A stretch of DNA of 64,000 bases from an uncultured Clostridium sp. (GCA_900549235.1 URNT01000013.1:23355-87354), one strand, 5' to 3'; shown: positions 49,420 to 57,857, counted from the stretch's first letter. The notes: generated by a model from the letters alone, not told the origin. Made by a program: numbers and translations.

Positions 49420-49440
49420 CGGGGGCGATCCGTCTGTATT

Positions 49441-49992
49441 TTATACTTCCTTCAGCTTCGCAAATGCCTTATACAGCGCCGCCGTATGGACTGCCTGGGG
49501 AAATTCCCCATTTTCCAGCATCTCGCCAGCCTCTTTAAGAGGTATTTTATGGATTTCCAGATCCTCCAGGGCATCCAGCTTCTGCCCGCCCTCAGGCACA
49601 GCCTTCCTGGCCAGATAGCACCAGGCAAAATTACTCAGAGTAGAGGCATTGGGCGCCATTTTAAAGAGAAATTCCAGCTCTTCGGCCCGATAGCCCGTCT
49701 CCTCCAAAAGCTCTCTCCTGGCTGCCTCCTCCGGGTCCTCTCCCGGCTCAATGGCTCCTGCGGGAAGCTCCCAGATCACCTCCTGGATTCCATGACGGTA
49801 CTGGCGCTCTGCTATAAGCTCCCCCTCCTCCGTTACTGCCACAACTACTGCAAAATCATTGACACGATTTACATAAAACGGGGAAATGACCCTTCCGTCG
49901 GGCAGCTGGCAGGCACTGGCCTCCAGCTCCACCCAGCTGTCCTTATAAACCGTGGTCCGGGATAATGTTTTCCAATTCAGCGGGCGCGTCAT
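49441..49992 (-). CDS. NUDIX hydrolase, ADP-ribose pyrophosphatase type
   Basis: A 183-residue NUDIX enzyme. The Nudix box is visible as GAIEPGEDPEEAARRELLEETGYRAEE-type spacing (GAIEPGE at about residue 78, REL-EETGY at 94-101), preceded by WELPAG. This is the arrangement of ADP-ribose pyrophosphatases (NudF-like), which hydrolyse ADP-ribose to AMP and ribose-5-phosphate. GGAGGAGATATAT before the ATG at 49992 decides the start; an upstream in-frame ATG has no site. It has its own terminator and lies between the signalling operon and the sigma-like pseudogene without obvious link to either. Confidence 0.9.
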   Translation of the reverse strand: MTRPLNWKTLSRTTVYKDSWVELEASACQLPDGRVISPFYVNRVNDFAVVVAVTEEGELIAERQYRHGIQEVIWELPAGAIEPGEDPEEAARRELLEETGYRAEELEFLFKMAPNASTLSNFAWCYLARKAVPEGGQKLDALEDLEIHKIPLKEAGEMLENGEFPQAVHTAALYKAFAKLKEV

Positions 49993-50078
49993 ATATATCT
50001 CCTCCTCCATTTGTGTATTCTCAGAATAATCAATGCCAGGAGAAATGTCAATGACGCAGCTCTTTATTTTTTTTTGCA

Positions 50079-50088
50079 AACATATGTT
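50079..50088. promoter_or_regulatory. AACATATGTT palindrome, upstream copy
   Basis: A 10-bp perfect palindrome ten bases upstream of the TTGACA of the sigma-like gene. The same palindrome recurs at 50627. The extended 14-base sequences are exact reverse complements of each other. Confidence 0.45.
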
Positions 50089-50098
50089 CTTTTTCTTC

Positions 50099-50127
50099 TT
50101 GACATATCCCCTCGGCCATGCTATCTT
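50099..50127 (+). promoter_or_regulatory. Strong sigma-A promoter of the sigma-like gene
   Basis: TTGACA, exactly 17 bases, TATCTT, about 35 bases before the ATG at 50168. One of the best promoter matches in the window. Confidence 0.75.
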
Positions 50128-50167
50128 AAAATCAGAGTGTACACCCGATGAATGATAAGGGGGATTT

Positions 50168-50592
50168 ATGCAATATTTTATACGGATTGATGAGACCGAT
50201 ATACTGGTAACAAGAGAAGTCTATAAGGCCTACTGCCGCGGCCAGCGCAAGGAACGGTATTTCCGGGAGTCCGACCTGCACAACCAGGTCTGTTCCTACG
50301 ATGCCCTGGATACAGAAGATCACCGGGGCTGTGACCTGTTCTCAGATCCGGAGGCCCTGCCGGTAGAGGAAGCAGTCCAGAAGCATCTGGCGCTTATCAG
50401 TCTTTCGGCTGCCCTGGAACACCTTTCGCTGGAAGAATTGGAGACGATACGGAGAATCACTGCTACCGGCAGTCTCTGCGGCAGATCGCGAGAGATACAG
50501 GCACGCCTCTCACTACCCTTTCCTACCGGCACAGACGGATCCTTGAAAAGCTGCGCAGGGAGATGGAGACAGGAGAGGGAGGGGTTCTGTAA
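50168..50592 (+). pseudogene. Sigma-70-like helix-turn-helix protein, frameshifted
   Basis: The first 97 codons (MQYFIRIDETDILVTREVYK and on, with KERYFRESD and VCSYDALDTED) match the small sigma-like regulators of Clostridia. The frame then leaves the family near 50458. From 50458 to the TAA at 50590-50592 the reading continues in another frame as a sigma region 4 HTH: SLRQIARDTGTPLTTLSY, then RHRRILEKLRREME. Joining the two gives a 142-residue protein with the normal distance between helices. So one base is missing (ATCCAC reduced to ATCAC). Promoter and AGGGGGA binding site are intact. It may be a true one-base loss, a sequencing error or, less likely, programmed frameshifting; no slippery sequence is seen. 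Confidence 0.8.
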
Positions 50593-50626
50593 AAGAAGAT
50601 TTTTATATTTTTTTAATCTTTATCAG

Positions 50627-50636
50627 AACATATGTT
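50627..50636. promoter_or_regulatory. AACATATGTT palindrome, downstream copy
   Basis: Second copy, about 60 bases before the start of the 193-residue gene, in the 100-bp gap after the sigma-like pseudogene. It probably marks the control region of the coupled gene pair that follows. Confidence 0.45.
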
Positions 50637-50693
50637 TGTTTTGTCGGATAAAAGGTATAAGAACATCATCATACAAAGGAGTGATTATACCTT

Positions 50694-51275
50694 ATGCATA
50701 CATTACTGTTAAATTATTTTTCTTCTCTGGTACGGATTCCTTATGTCAGGGAAGATGATTTTCAGAAGTTTTTTACAGAGGCAGAGAAAGACGGACAGCT
50801 TATATCTATGCTGGAAGAACGGCTTTTTCCTGTACTCCGCGAAGGAGCCGGGCGGCTTTTGTCCTACGGAGCCCAGGCCCCGGACAGGCTTCTGCCTTTT
50901 AAAGAAGCCATTTCCAGAAACTGTGAGCCTATGGAGCTTTATGTTCCGGCAGGAGCCGGTCTCACAGAACTGTTTTTATTCCTGGAGTCCCTGAGGCAGC
51001 TCTGCCTGACCCTTTTGGTCCTGGCAGAGGATAACGGATGGGACGAGCTTATCTCCTATCTGGAGCGTCTGTCCCTTTATACGGAGCTTCTGGAAGAGGG
51101 GCTGGACCAGGGCTTCCGGGATCTGTTTTTCCTCAGCGGCGCCCTTCAAAAATCGCCGGAGGAAGCCGCCCGCTATATCAGGGAGCTGGAAAGCAAGGAA
51201 GCACTCTGCCTGTGGAAGCAGTGCAGACAGATGCTCCTGTACTTCCTTCCGCCGGAAAGGAGGGATTGCCTGTGA
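50694..51275 (+). CDS. Unknown helical protein (193 aa) coupled to a LytTR regulator
   Basis: An all-helical, Leu-rich soluble protein starting MHTLLLNYFSSLVRIPYV. No signal peptide and no known motif. Leu-rich amphipathic helices throughout (FLFLESLRQLCLTLLVLAED and on) suggest protein-protein contacts. The stop codon overlaps the GTG start of the LytTR gene (GTGA), so the two are translationally coupled and probably work together, perhaps as a modulator of the regulator. AAGGAG lies about 12 bases upstream of the ATG. Confidence 0.75.
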   Translation: MHTLLLNYFSSLVRIPYVREDDFQKFFTEAEKDGQLISMLEERLFPVLREGAGRLLSYGAQAPDRLLPFKEAISRNCEPMELYVPAGAGLTELFLFLESLRQLCLTLLVLAEDNGWDELISYLERLSLYTELLEEGLDQGFRDLFFLSGALQKSPEEAARYIRELESKEALCLWKQCRQMLLYFLPPERRDCL

Positions 51276-52003
51276 ATCTCGCCATTGCAACCAGAGACGA
51301 GGAGCTGTTTCTCCGTCTCTCCCAGGCAGCAGACCGGGCCTGCGCCCAAAGGCGGCTTTCCGGCGTGGAGCCCTATTCCTTCCGGCCGGTACAGCCCTCT
51401 GAACTTCTCCCGCTTGTATCTCCCGGAGACGGGGGCGAAAAGGAGTGGTGGCTTATCTTCCTTGATGCAGACAGCTACAGCGACTGGCTTACCTCCCTCC
51501 ACAGCCTGACCGGGGCCGGCAGCCATGTGATGGTCTGTCTGGTAAGCCGGGACTACCAGACCGCCGCCCTCCTTCTGGGCCGCCGGATCCTTACAGGCAT
51601 CGCAGGCTACATCCACCCGGAAAAGGACGATCTGGATCAGCAGTGCCTAAACCTTCTTACCTATCTGGGCCGCAGACTGGAACGCCTGGGTGATGTCCTT
51701 ATGGTCCGCTCCCAAGGCCAGGAGCTTCGGATCCCTTACGGATACATCTACCTGATTGAAACAGAAAAAGGAAGTCATTTCTGCCGGATCCGGTACAAGG
51801 GCGGAAACAGCTGCTGTGTCCGAAGCTCCATCCGGGAGCTTCTGGGAAAGCTGGATCAGAGATTTAAGCTAGTGCGGGCCTCTACCATTGTCAATATGGA
51901 GCAGGTTGTGTCCATGGATCCCGCCTCCGGCGAGATCCGGCTTCCAGAAGGGCTATGGTGCTGCTGCGCCAGAAGGCTTAAGGGGGAGATTTTAAAGGGG
52001 TGA
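51272..52003 (+). CDS. LytTR-type DNA-binding regulator with degenerate receiver-like N-terminus
   Basis: A 243-residue regulator. The C-terminal 100 residues form a LytTR DNA-binding domain: a beta strand with IPYGYIYLIETEKGSHFCRI, then IRELLGKLDQRFKLVRASTIVNMEQV, which closely follows the 'F.R.HRS.IVN' LytTR pattern. The N-terminal 125 residues have alternating strands and helices like a receiver (LIFLDADSY, HVMVCLVSRDY), but the phospho-acceptor Asp arrangement is not convincing. It may be an atypical receiver. The start is the GTG at 51272 behind AAGGAGGGA and overlaps the upstream stop. No histidine kinase is next to it. LytTR regulators often control surface or peptide functions. Confidence 0.8.
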   Translation: MNLAIATRDEELFLRLSQAADRACAQRRLSGVEPYSFRPVQPSELLPLVSPGDGGEKEWWLIFLDADSYSDWLTSLHSLTGAGSHVMVCLVSRDYQTAALLLGRRILTGIAGYIHPEKDDLDQQCLNLLTYLGRRLERLGDVLMVRSQGQELRIPYGYIYLIETEKGSHFCRIRYKGGNSCCVRSSIRELLGKLDQRFKLVRASTIVNMEQVVSMDPASGEIRLPEGLWCCCARRLKGEILKG

Positions 52004-52053
52004 TGGCAAAATCGGGGGAGAATCACGATCTCCCCCAACTGTCATCACCCCTT
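51995..52053. terminator. Nested long hairpin between convergent genes
   Basis: Outer arms AAGGGGTGATG (51995-52005) and CATCACCCCTT (52043-52053), and inner arms GGGGGAGA (52014-52021) and TCTCCCCC (52029-52036). The structure includes both stop codons of the convergent genes. It has no long T-run, so termination could be structure-driven or Rho-assisted. Confidence 0.6.
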
Positions 52054-52899
52054 ATCACTCCGCCTGTGGTCCCTCTCCAGCCGCAGCAGCCGGAACCGTT
52101 CTCCCTTCCGGTAGCCAAATCCCCTCAGCTTCTGGCTAAAACGGAACTTCATGATCGTCTGATCCCTGTACTGGGTATTCCGAAACCAGACATCCGCCAA
52201 AGAAGCCGGCGTATACTTCTTATACATCAGGCCATCGTCCAAAGCGATACTGTCCCAGGATTCATGAGCCGCCAGCTTATCCAAAGTGGCCACCAGTGAG
52301 GCATACTCCTCCTTTTCAAGGATCCTGCTCCCATATTCTCTTTCCAGAAAGCTGCAGTCCACCCTTGTTCCCCGGTAGCGGATCTTAAGCCGCGTATCCC
52401 CATCCAGCTCCAGCTGATCCCCCAGCGTTTCCGCCAGATACCGGAGACTGTAGATGGAATACACCTGATACTCCTGATCCTCCTTCCTAACTACCAGCCT
52501 CTGATCCTCATATTCCGGGCACCGGAAGGATATGAGGCCCTGGCCCTTCTCCGCCGCCTCTGCCACTGCCGTAGCAGACACATCCATTTCCCCCAGATAA
52601 TACCCAATTCCATAATCATGAACCGGCGCCTCATCCCAGTAGGGCTCTGTCTCAATCTCCTTATCCAGCTGGATCCTCAGCCTTCTCAGGGCATCCGTAC
52701 AGGGAATCCCCTTTAAATCCCCTACTGTAAGCTCTCCTGACACCCGGCACTTATAAAAATCCGCTGTTTTCCATATTTTTCCATTTTTACACTGATGGAT
52801 CTGCTGAAAGCAAAGACTGTTTTCCTCCAGAGATTCCAGAAATGCCTCCATGCTCTGAAATTGCCCGTAAAGAGACTGCTCATTCAATAAAAAATCCAC
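52045..52899 (-). CDS. Unknown protein (about 284 aa), third gene of the DUF262-like/AAA module
   Basis: I do not recognise a family. The protein is soluble, with an N-terminal helical part (SMEAFLESLEENSLCFQQIH), a central beta-alpha region and a basic C-terminus (KGERFRLLRLERDHRRSDKG) that could bind nucleic acid. No nuclease motif is clear. I start it at a GTG at 52899, one base after the AAA gene's stop and behind GGGGTGGTAGG. An ATG 45 bases upstream would overlap the AAA gene and lacks a site. Gene order suggests it is the effector or accessory part of the module. Confidence 0.7.
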   Translation of the reverse strand: MDFLLNEQSLYGQFQSMEAFLESLEENSLCFQQIHQCKNGKIWKTADFYKCRVSGELTVGDLKGIPCTDALRRLRIQLDKEIETEPYWDEAPVHDYGIGYYLGEMDVSATAVAEAAEKGQGLISFRCPEYEDQRLVVRKEDQEYQVYSIYSLRYLAETLGDQLELDGDTRLKIRYRGTRVDCSFLEREYGSRILEKEEYASLVATLDKLAAHESWDSIALDDGLMYKKYTPASLADVWFRNTQYRDQTIMKFRFSQKLRGFGYRKGERFRLLRLERDHRRSDKG

Positions 52900-52900
52900 C

Positions 52901-53926
52901 CTACCACCCCAAAATAATATCAAGATCCTTTTCGATCTGGTCAAAGAGTCCGTCCTGCTGGTTCATCACATGGCCTTTTTCATCCAGCTTCACCGCCACC
53001 GGCCTGCAGAGCCTGGACTCATCCTGGCTGAAAAAATACACCGCCGCCTTCTCGCAGCTCAGCCAGTCACTGCTGATGCACCGGCGGAGCCCATTATAAA
53101 TATGATCGCTGTGGGTCTCCATCACCACCTGAAGCCCCCTCTGAGCCAGAAATGCCAAAAAGCTTACAAATTCCGCCTGCCCCGAAGGGTGAAGGTGAAT
53201 CCCGGGATTTTCAATGATCAGAATATCCCCCTTTCTGCAGGAAAGAGCCGCAATCACGATCTCCGCCAAATAGCTTACGCCGGTACCCACATTCTTCGGG
53301 CGGATCCTCCGCCCCAGGCGGTCATTTCCATAAAGGACCCGGACCAGCTCCGTTCCCTGGATCACCTCCGCCATCACCCGGTACCCCATAATCCGATCCA
53401 GCCAGTAATCTACCTGGCCTCCAAAAGTCAGCTTCGCTGTATCGTCAAACACAAAATCCGGCTCCTTAAGCCCCTCCATCCCATGCTCCGCCAGATAAGA
53501 AAACGCATACTCGCACCGGACGCCGATCTCATTGTCCCAGTCCAGAGACATTTCATAGGTATCCTGAACGCCTACACGGTCCGCAGCCAGATAAAGAATC
53601 CCCATCTCCTCCGGAAATGGCTCTCCCCAGCATTCCTCACGGCGCTCGCCGCTGATCCGCTTGCCGTAGGCAGACGAAGTGCCGTACTCCGCCTCCAGAA
53701 CGATCTCCCTGCTTCCTACAATCCGGTTCCGCAGCTCCTCCACCCTTCCAAGGTTCATATAGGGCCCTGCAAAAGAGCTGGCACTGTTCTGATACAGGGC
53801 CAGAACCGCCTGGATCACCGTCGATTTCCCCGCTGAGTTCCGCCCCGCAAGAAGGGTAAAATTAGAAAACTCCAGCTCCGCCTCCTCAAAACACTTAAAT
53901 CCCTGAATCCTGATACGATGAATCAT
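52901..53926 (-). CDS. AAA-family ATPase, DUF3696/AAA_15-like
   Basis: A 341-residue ABC-like/AAA_15 ATPase. N-terminal RIRIQGFKCFEEAELEF and Walker A AGRNSAGKST (about residues 28-37) match the RecF/SMC-like family. The Walker B region is ILIIENPGIHLHPSGQAEF, followed by the H-loop VVMETHSDHIYNGLRR. The C-terminal part, FFSQDESRLCRPVAVKLDEK and on, is as in DUF3696. Such ATPases are common in phage-defence and stress operons, where they sense or transport DNA-linked signals. It overlaps the upstream DUF262-like gene by four bases (ATGA). Confidence 0.85.
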   Translation of the reverse strand: MIHRIRIQGFKCFEEAELEFSNFTLLAGRNSAGKSTVIQAVLALYQNSASSFAGPYMNLGRVEELRNRIVGSREIVLEAEYGTSSAYGKRISGERREECWGEPFPEEMGILYLAADRVGVQDTYEMSLDWDNEIGVRCEYAFSYLAEHGMEGLKEPDFVFDDTAKLTFGGQVDYWLDRIMGYRVMAEVIQGTELVRVLYGNDRLGRRIRPKNVGTGVSYLAEIVIAALSCRKGDILIIENPGIHLHPSGQAEFVSFLAFLAQRGLQVVMETHSDHIYNGLRRCISSDWLSCEKAAVYFFSQDESRLCRPVAVKLDEKGHVMNQQDGLFDQIEKDLDIILGW

Positions 53927-54921
53927 ACGATCTCCTTTACAAATCTGTCATAATCATCCTTTATGGCTCTATAACTGACCGGACTCTCCCGAAATGCCTC
54001 AAGGAAAGCCATATTCTCCATCACCGGGTCAAGCAGCCTTTTCCTATAGCCTTTCTCCAGCCACGCCAGATTATACAAAACCGATAAAAGACGTACCTGA
54101 GGCTCCTTTCCCTTATCCTTTAAAAGGAGCTGCTCCGAATCCTGCCATTCCACTAGGCGCTCCGTCGCCGACACCAGAAAGCCCTCAGCTCTCCCATACT
54201 GCTCCTCCCTGGCCCGGTCAAGCCATACCATCGTATGATCCAGAAGCTGCTGCAGTCCCAGATCCTCCTCCTGCTCCAGCTGAATATCTCCCCGCAGGAC
54301 AAGGGCCGTCATCAGAATACGCAGGATCGTATACTGGCGGTTCAGATCCTTCCCGCTTAAAAACTCCGGCTTCCTCCGGTACATCCTGGCCGATGCCCCA
54401 GAAAGCCGCTCCGCCGCCTGCCTGCCGTAGAGCCCATTTCGGATTCCCTGCTCCCTGCTGAAATTCCATTTCTCCATCAGGAGGCCCGCCTCCATATGGA
54501 GATACCTGGGCGTAGAATAATCAATCACCCGAAACTCCAGCCTGTGATCCCCAAGAACAGCCGCAAGCCCCGGCTCCCTGGCCCCAAGCTCCCCTGCACT
54601 GCAGCCGGAAAGGCCCGGGTACCCCTCTATATCCCCCGAACCAAACCGTCCGTCCATAAAAAGAAACAGCGCCTTCAGCCAATCCCCCGTATCCAGCACC
54701 AGAAGGCTGCCATCCTGCCGCTCCGACACATACACCGCCGGCAGCTCCAGCCCCATAAACACAGCCCTCATCATCCCCGCCTGCTTCTGCCTGCGTGTTT
54801 TCATGGAAAAAAGAGGCGCCTCCGGAAAAATAAGGCGCCCCTGGGCATACAGTTCATATGCCTGGCTGATGGTGCAGGGTTTTGTATATAGGTCGATGTG
54901 AGGGGGGTGTGAGTGGTTCAT
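53923..54921 (-). CDS. DUF262-like protein with altered active-site motif
   Basis: A 332-residue protein resembling DUF262/GmrS-type proteins: FMGLELPAVYVSERQDGSLL, then VLDTGDWLKALFLFMDGRF where the family normally reads VIDGQQRLTAL. The catalytic DGQQR segment is thus replaced by DTGDW, so the expected NTP-dependent nuclease activity may be lost or changed. The C-terminal half is helical, with TILRILMTALVLRGDIQLEQ. DUF262 proteins are subunits of defence systems such as type IV modification-dependent restriction. GAGGTCCCAC precedes the ATG. It is the first gene of a three-gene module. Identification is by motif layout only. Confidence 0.7.
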   Translation of the reverse strand: MNHSHPPHIDLYTKPCTISQAYELYAQGRLIFPEAPLFSMKTRRQKQAGMMRAVFMGLELPAVYVSERQDGSLLVLDTGDWLKALFLFMDGRFGSGDIEGYPGLSGCSAGELGAREPGLAAVLGDHRLEFRVIDYSTPRYLHMEAGLLMEKWNFSREQGIRNGLYGRQAAERLSGASARMYRRKPEFLSGKDLNRQYTILRILMTALVLRGDIQLEQEEDLGLQQLLDHTMVWLDRAREEQYGRAEGFLVSATERLVEWQDSEQLLLKDKGKEPQVRLLSVLYNLAWLEKGYRKRLLDPVMENMAFLEAFRESPVSYRAIKDDYDRFVKEIV

Positions 54922-54966
54922 GTGGGACCTCGCTTTTTTGGGGGAATGTGGGGTTATTATAACAGA

Positions 54967-54985
54967 GGGGGCAAATCTCGCCCCC
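54967..54985 (-). terminator. Hairpin after the chain-length regulator gene
   Basis: Minus strand GGGGGC, GAGATTT, GCCCCC followed by TCTGTTATAATA. The T-run is weak. It separates the polysaccharide genes from the DUF262-like module; some read-through is possible. Confidence 0.5.
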
Positions 54986-55001
54986 CTGCTTTCTATAACA
55001 A

Positions 55002-56381
55002 TTATCCTACTACGACTCCGATTACTTCCATGCCAATATTATTTGCCAGCTCCAGTTCCTGCTGTATGGATGAATATTTTGATACTGCCTTCTCTTCTAC
55101 CAAAATAATTCCTTCACACTCTGCCATCATCCGGCGTGCCGATGCGCAGGATATTATATCACCAGCCATGCAAACTGCAAGCGCCGGCATATCCTGTTCC
55201 AATTGCTTCCTGACCTTTTCCATAAGTTCTTCTGAAGCCATTCCTGTTATAAATACATTCTGTTTTTTACCAATATAATTTTTTACATTGGTAGAAATCA
55301 TTTCCAGTACCGCTTCTTCTGGCCAGTTTTTATCATCACCTGCCAGGCGGTGAAGCCATCTGTCCACAAATCCAAGCGCCCGTGTTTCTGCTTTTCCAGA
55401 AAACGTTCCCAGCACTTTTAAGCCAAACCGTGTTTTAATTTCTTTATCAGAAGCAACTTTATCATTTAAGATATAAGCAGCGCATACAATTGCTGCAACA
55501 ACAAAACCGCCTGCAATAAATCCGATTACCGCATACTTAATAACATCTGTTGCTCCCTGATCCACTGCTTCATCTGCTTTCGGTAAAGATAAGTCCTTGA
55601 AACGTGCCTCAAAATCGGTCAAATTATTCTTCAGAGTATTAATGTTCCCTCTTACCTTCTGCTGAAGATCCAGCAGCCCTGTATCGATCACTTCACCAGA
55701 AAATGAATTTGTAACCGTCAGCTCATGCTTTCCAATACTTTCAGATAATTCTGCCCGAATCCCATTAAGTTCATCCAAAACAGCAGAAAGAATCCCTTCT
55801 GTCATCTGGCTGTCTGTACCAATTACTTTAATATACAGCATTCCTGTCTCCTGCTTCAGATTCAATGCTGTATCATATACTTCGTCCTTCCCCGACTTTG
55901 TGGTGACTGATACAAGTTCTTTCAAATAACGTGGTTCCATCCCATATTCTTTTGAAAGATCATTCATATATTCTCCATTGAGCAAAGAATACTGATATGC
56001 CGATAACAGAGAATCTATCACACTGGCTTCTGTCAGCCCAGACTGGATGAATACTTCTGCTGTAGATACAGTCTCATTATATGGATTGATCTGCATCCGA
56101 GGTGCTTCTAACACATAAAGATTCTGCTCCTCTATACTCAGACGAAGATTTTCTATTGTTTTTTCGAGAGCCGCCTGTTCGCCGTTATATGCTTCTATTT
56201 CTTCTTCATAATTTGTTTCAATTTCTGCCGGGGCCTTATCAGTGTTAATCCTCCACCCCTTATAACCGCCAAATACGACTGCTCCAAAAACAGCTGCTAA
56301 TAAAAGCATTCTCCATCTATATAAGATAGCAAAAAACAAATCTTTCAGGTCTATTTCCTGTTCATAGTTTTCAGTATACAT
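55002..56381 (-). CDS. Wzz/YveK-type polysaccharide chain-length regulator with vestigial BY-kinase-like C-terminus
   Basis: A 459-residue polysaccharide copolymerase-type protein. An N-terminal helix follows EQEIDLKDLFFAILYRWRML (the Wzz start motif), an extended coiled periplasmic-side region fills about residues 60-280, and a second helix lies near 285-305 (AVIGFIAGGFVVAAIVCAAY). The C-terminal 130 residues look like a bacterial tyrosine kinase fold, with NVFITGMASEELMEKV at the place of Walker A and CEGIILVEEKAVS late. The Walker A glycine-lysine loop is missing, so it is probably not an active kinase. It sits directly downstream of the priming transferase. No autokinase gene is adjacent. 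Confidence 0.85.
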   Translation of the reverse strand: MYTENYEQEIDLKDLFFAILYRWRMLLLAAVFGAVVFGGYKGWRINTDKAPAEIETNYEEEIEAYNGEQAALEKTIENLRLSIEEQNLYVLEAPRMQINPYNETVSTAEVFIQSGLTEASVIDSLLSAYQYSLLNGEYMNDLSKEYGMEPRYLKELVSVTTKSGKDEVYDTALNLKQETGMLYIKVIGTDSQMTEGILSAVLDELNGIRAELSESIGKHELTVTNSFSGEVIDTGLLDLQQKVRGNINTLKNNLTDFEARFKDLSLPKADEAVDQGATDVIKYAVIGFIAGGFVVAAIVCAAYILNDKVASDKEIKTRFGLKVLGTFSGKAETRALGFVDRWLHRLAGDDKNWPEEAVLEMISTNVKNYIGKKQNVFITGMASEELMEKVRKQLEQDMPALAVCMAGDIISCASARRMMAECEGIILVEEKAVSKYSSIQQELELANNIGMEVIGVVVG

Positions 56382-56400
56382 CCCTTATCTCCTTCATATA

Positions 56401-57819
56401 TTATCGTGAACCTTTTCCTGTCAAAACAACCTTTATGGTCAAAAGCAGGATCTTTATGTCCTTCAGTATACTCCAATCATCAATATACTGCATATCTAAA
56501 TGAACCACTTCATCAAAGTCTTTAATATCGCTTCGCCCGCTGATCTGCCATAATCCTGTCAGTCCTGGAGTCATGCTGAGCCGGCATTTATGTTTTGCTT
56601 CGTATCGCTCAAACTCATCTACTGTAGGGGGGCGGGTCCCAACAAGACTCATATCTCCCCGCAGCACATTAAAAAACTGCGGCAGCTCATCAATACTTGT
56701 CTTGCGTATAAATCGTCCGACCTTTGTAATACGAGGATCATTTTCCATCTTAAACATCAGGCCATGAACCTCATTCTTTTCCATAAGGTCTTTTTTCCTC
56801 TGCTCTGCATCCTGATACATGGAACGAAATTTATAAAAAGTAAAACGGCGTCCATTTTTACCTATACGAGTCTGTCCAAAAAAAACCGGACCAGGAGACT
56901 CCAGCTTGATAGCCGGCGCCACAAAAATCGTCGCTATTGCCAGAAGCACCATTCCTACCAGACTGCCTGCTATATCAAGCATACGCTTTAAAACCATTCC
57001 TCTGGTAGATATAATATTCCTTGCAAACGTAACTACCGCGTACTTTCCTACCCGATTCAACACCTTATTTCCGTGATCCAGCAGATCAAAGGTATCGATA
57101 TTAACATCTACAATAATCCCCATCTGTTCCATATCAGATACCCAGGTTTTCAAAACATGGGATGGTACTGTTCCTGCATGGGAAATAAATACTTCATCAA
57201 TATCATTGTGAATTACATAATCAATGAAGGTATCTGGAGAAGCAACAACCGGATACCCCATAAACTGCTCTCCCGTCAAATCCTTATCCAAAAAAACCAC
57301 ACCTGTAAGAATTCGATTCCATTCCTTATATTCAATCAGATTACTGATAACGGCTCCCGCCCGATCAGACTCATCTACTAAAAGCATACGGCTGCTGTAC
57401 CGGCTTTTTTTATAAATATTTACCATATACTGTTTAAAGCAGATCCGAACCCCATAAGTAAGGATCAGATTAATCAGAATAAAATATCCAAAAGCCAGCC
57501 TGGACAGAGCATCCGTCCGATGAATCAAATACAAAAATGCAATCCATATAATTGAAAATACAGTTTCCTGCCTTATCACACTAACCAGTTCTTCAAAAAA
57601 ACCTCTTCGGAAAAAATGATGATTAAAATCTGTAAATAAATTGATCAAAACATATAACAGACACAAAAAGCTGATCTGCCAGATCTGGTCTCCATGACGC
57701 CCCGTTCCCCAAAAGCGTTCAAAACGCAGCCAAAACGCAATCCCAAAGCTACAGAAAATACAGAACATATCCAGCATCCAGATCAGCATGGTTTCAATGT
57801 TCTTCCTCTTTTGATACAT
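56401..57819 (-). CDS. Polyprenyl-phosphate sugar-1-phosphate transferase (second priming enzyme)
   Basis: A 472-residue transferase with four N-terminal membrane helices (about residues 12-120), a Rossmann-like middle region, a fifth helix (IAGSLVGMVLLAIATIFVAP) and the catalytic bacterial-sugar-transferase domain: ESPGPVFFGQTRIG, FYKFRSMYQDAE, GRFIRKTSIDELPQFFNVL, RGDMSLVGTRPPTVDEF. It is of the same family as the transferase at 21.4-22.8 kb but clearly different in sequence. It is more AT-rich than the DNA before it. An extended -10 promoter lies upstream, and this may be the first gene of the minus-strand set to 55.0 kb. Confidence 0.9.
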   Translation of the reverse strand: MYQKRKNIETMLIWMLDMFCIFCSFGIAFWLRFERFWGTGRHGDQIWQISFLCLLYVLINLFTDFNHHFFRRGFFEELVSVIRQETVFSIIWIAFLYLIHRTDALSRLAFGYFILINLILTYGVRICFKQYMVNIYKKSRYSSRMLLVDESDRAGAVISNLIEYKEWNRILTGVVFLDKDLTGEQFMGYPVVASPDTFIDYVIHNDIDEVFISHAGTVPSHVLKTWVSDMEQMGIIVDVNIDTFDLLDHGNKVLNRVGKYAVVTFARNIISTRGMVLKRMLDIAGSLVGMVLLAIATIFVAPAIKLESPGPVFFGQTRIGKNGRRFTFYKFRSMYQDAEQRKKDLMEKNEVHGLMFKMENDPRITKVGRFIRKTSIDELPQFFNVLRGDMSLVGTRPPTVDEFERYEAKHKCRLSMTPGLTGLWQISGRSDIKDFDEVVHLDMQYIDDWSILKDIKILLLTIKVVLTGKGSR

Positions 57820-57857
57820 TGAACTACACTCCTTAAATTATCAATAGCAATGTGAAC

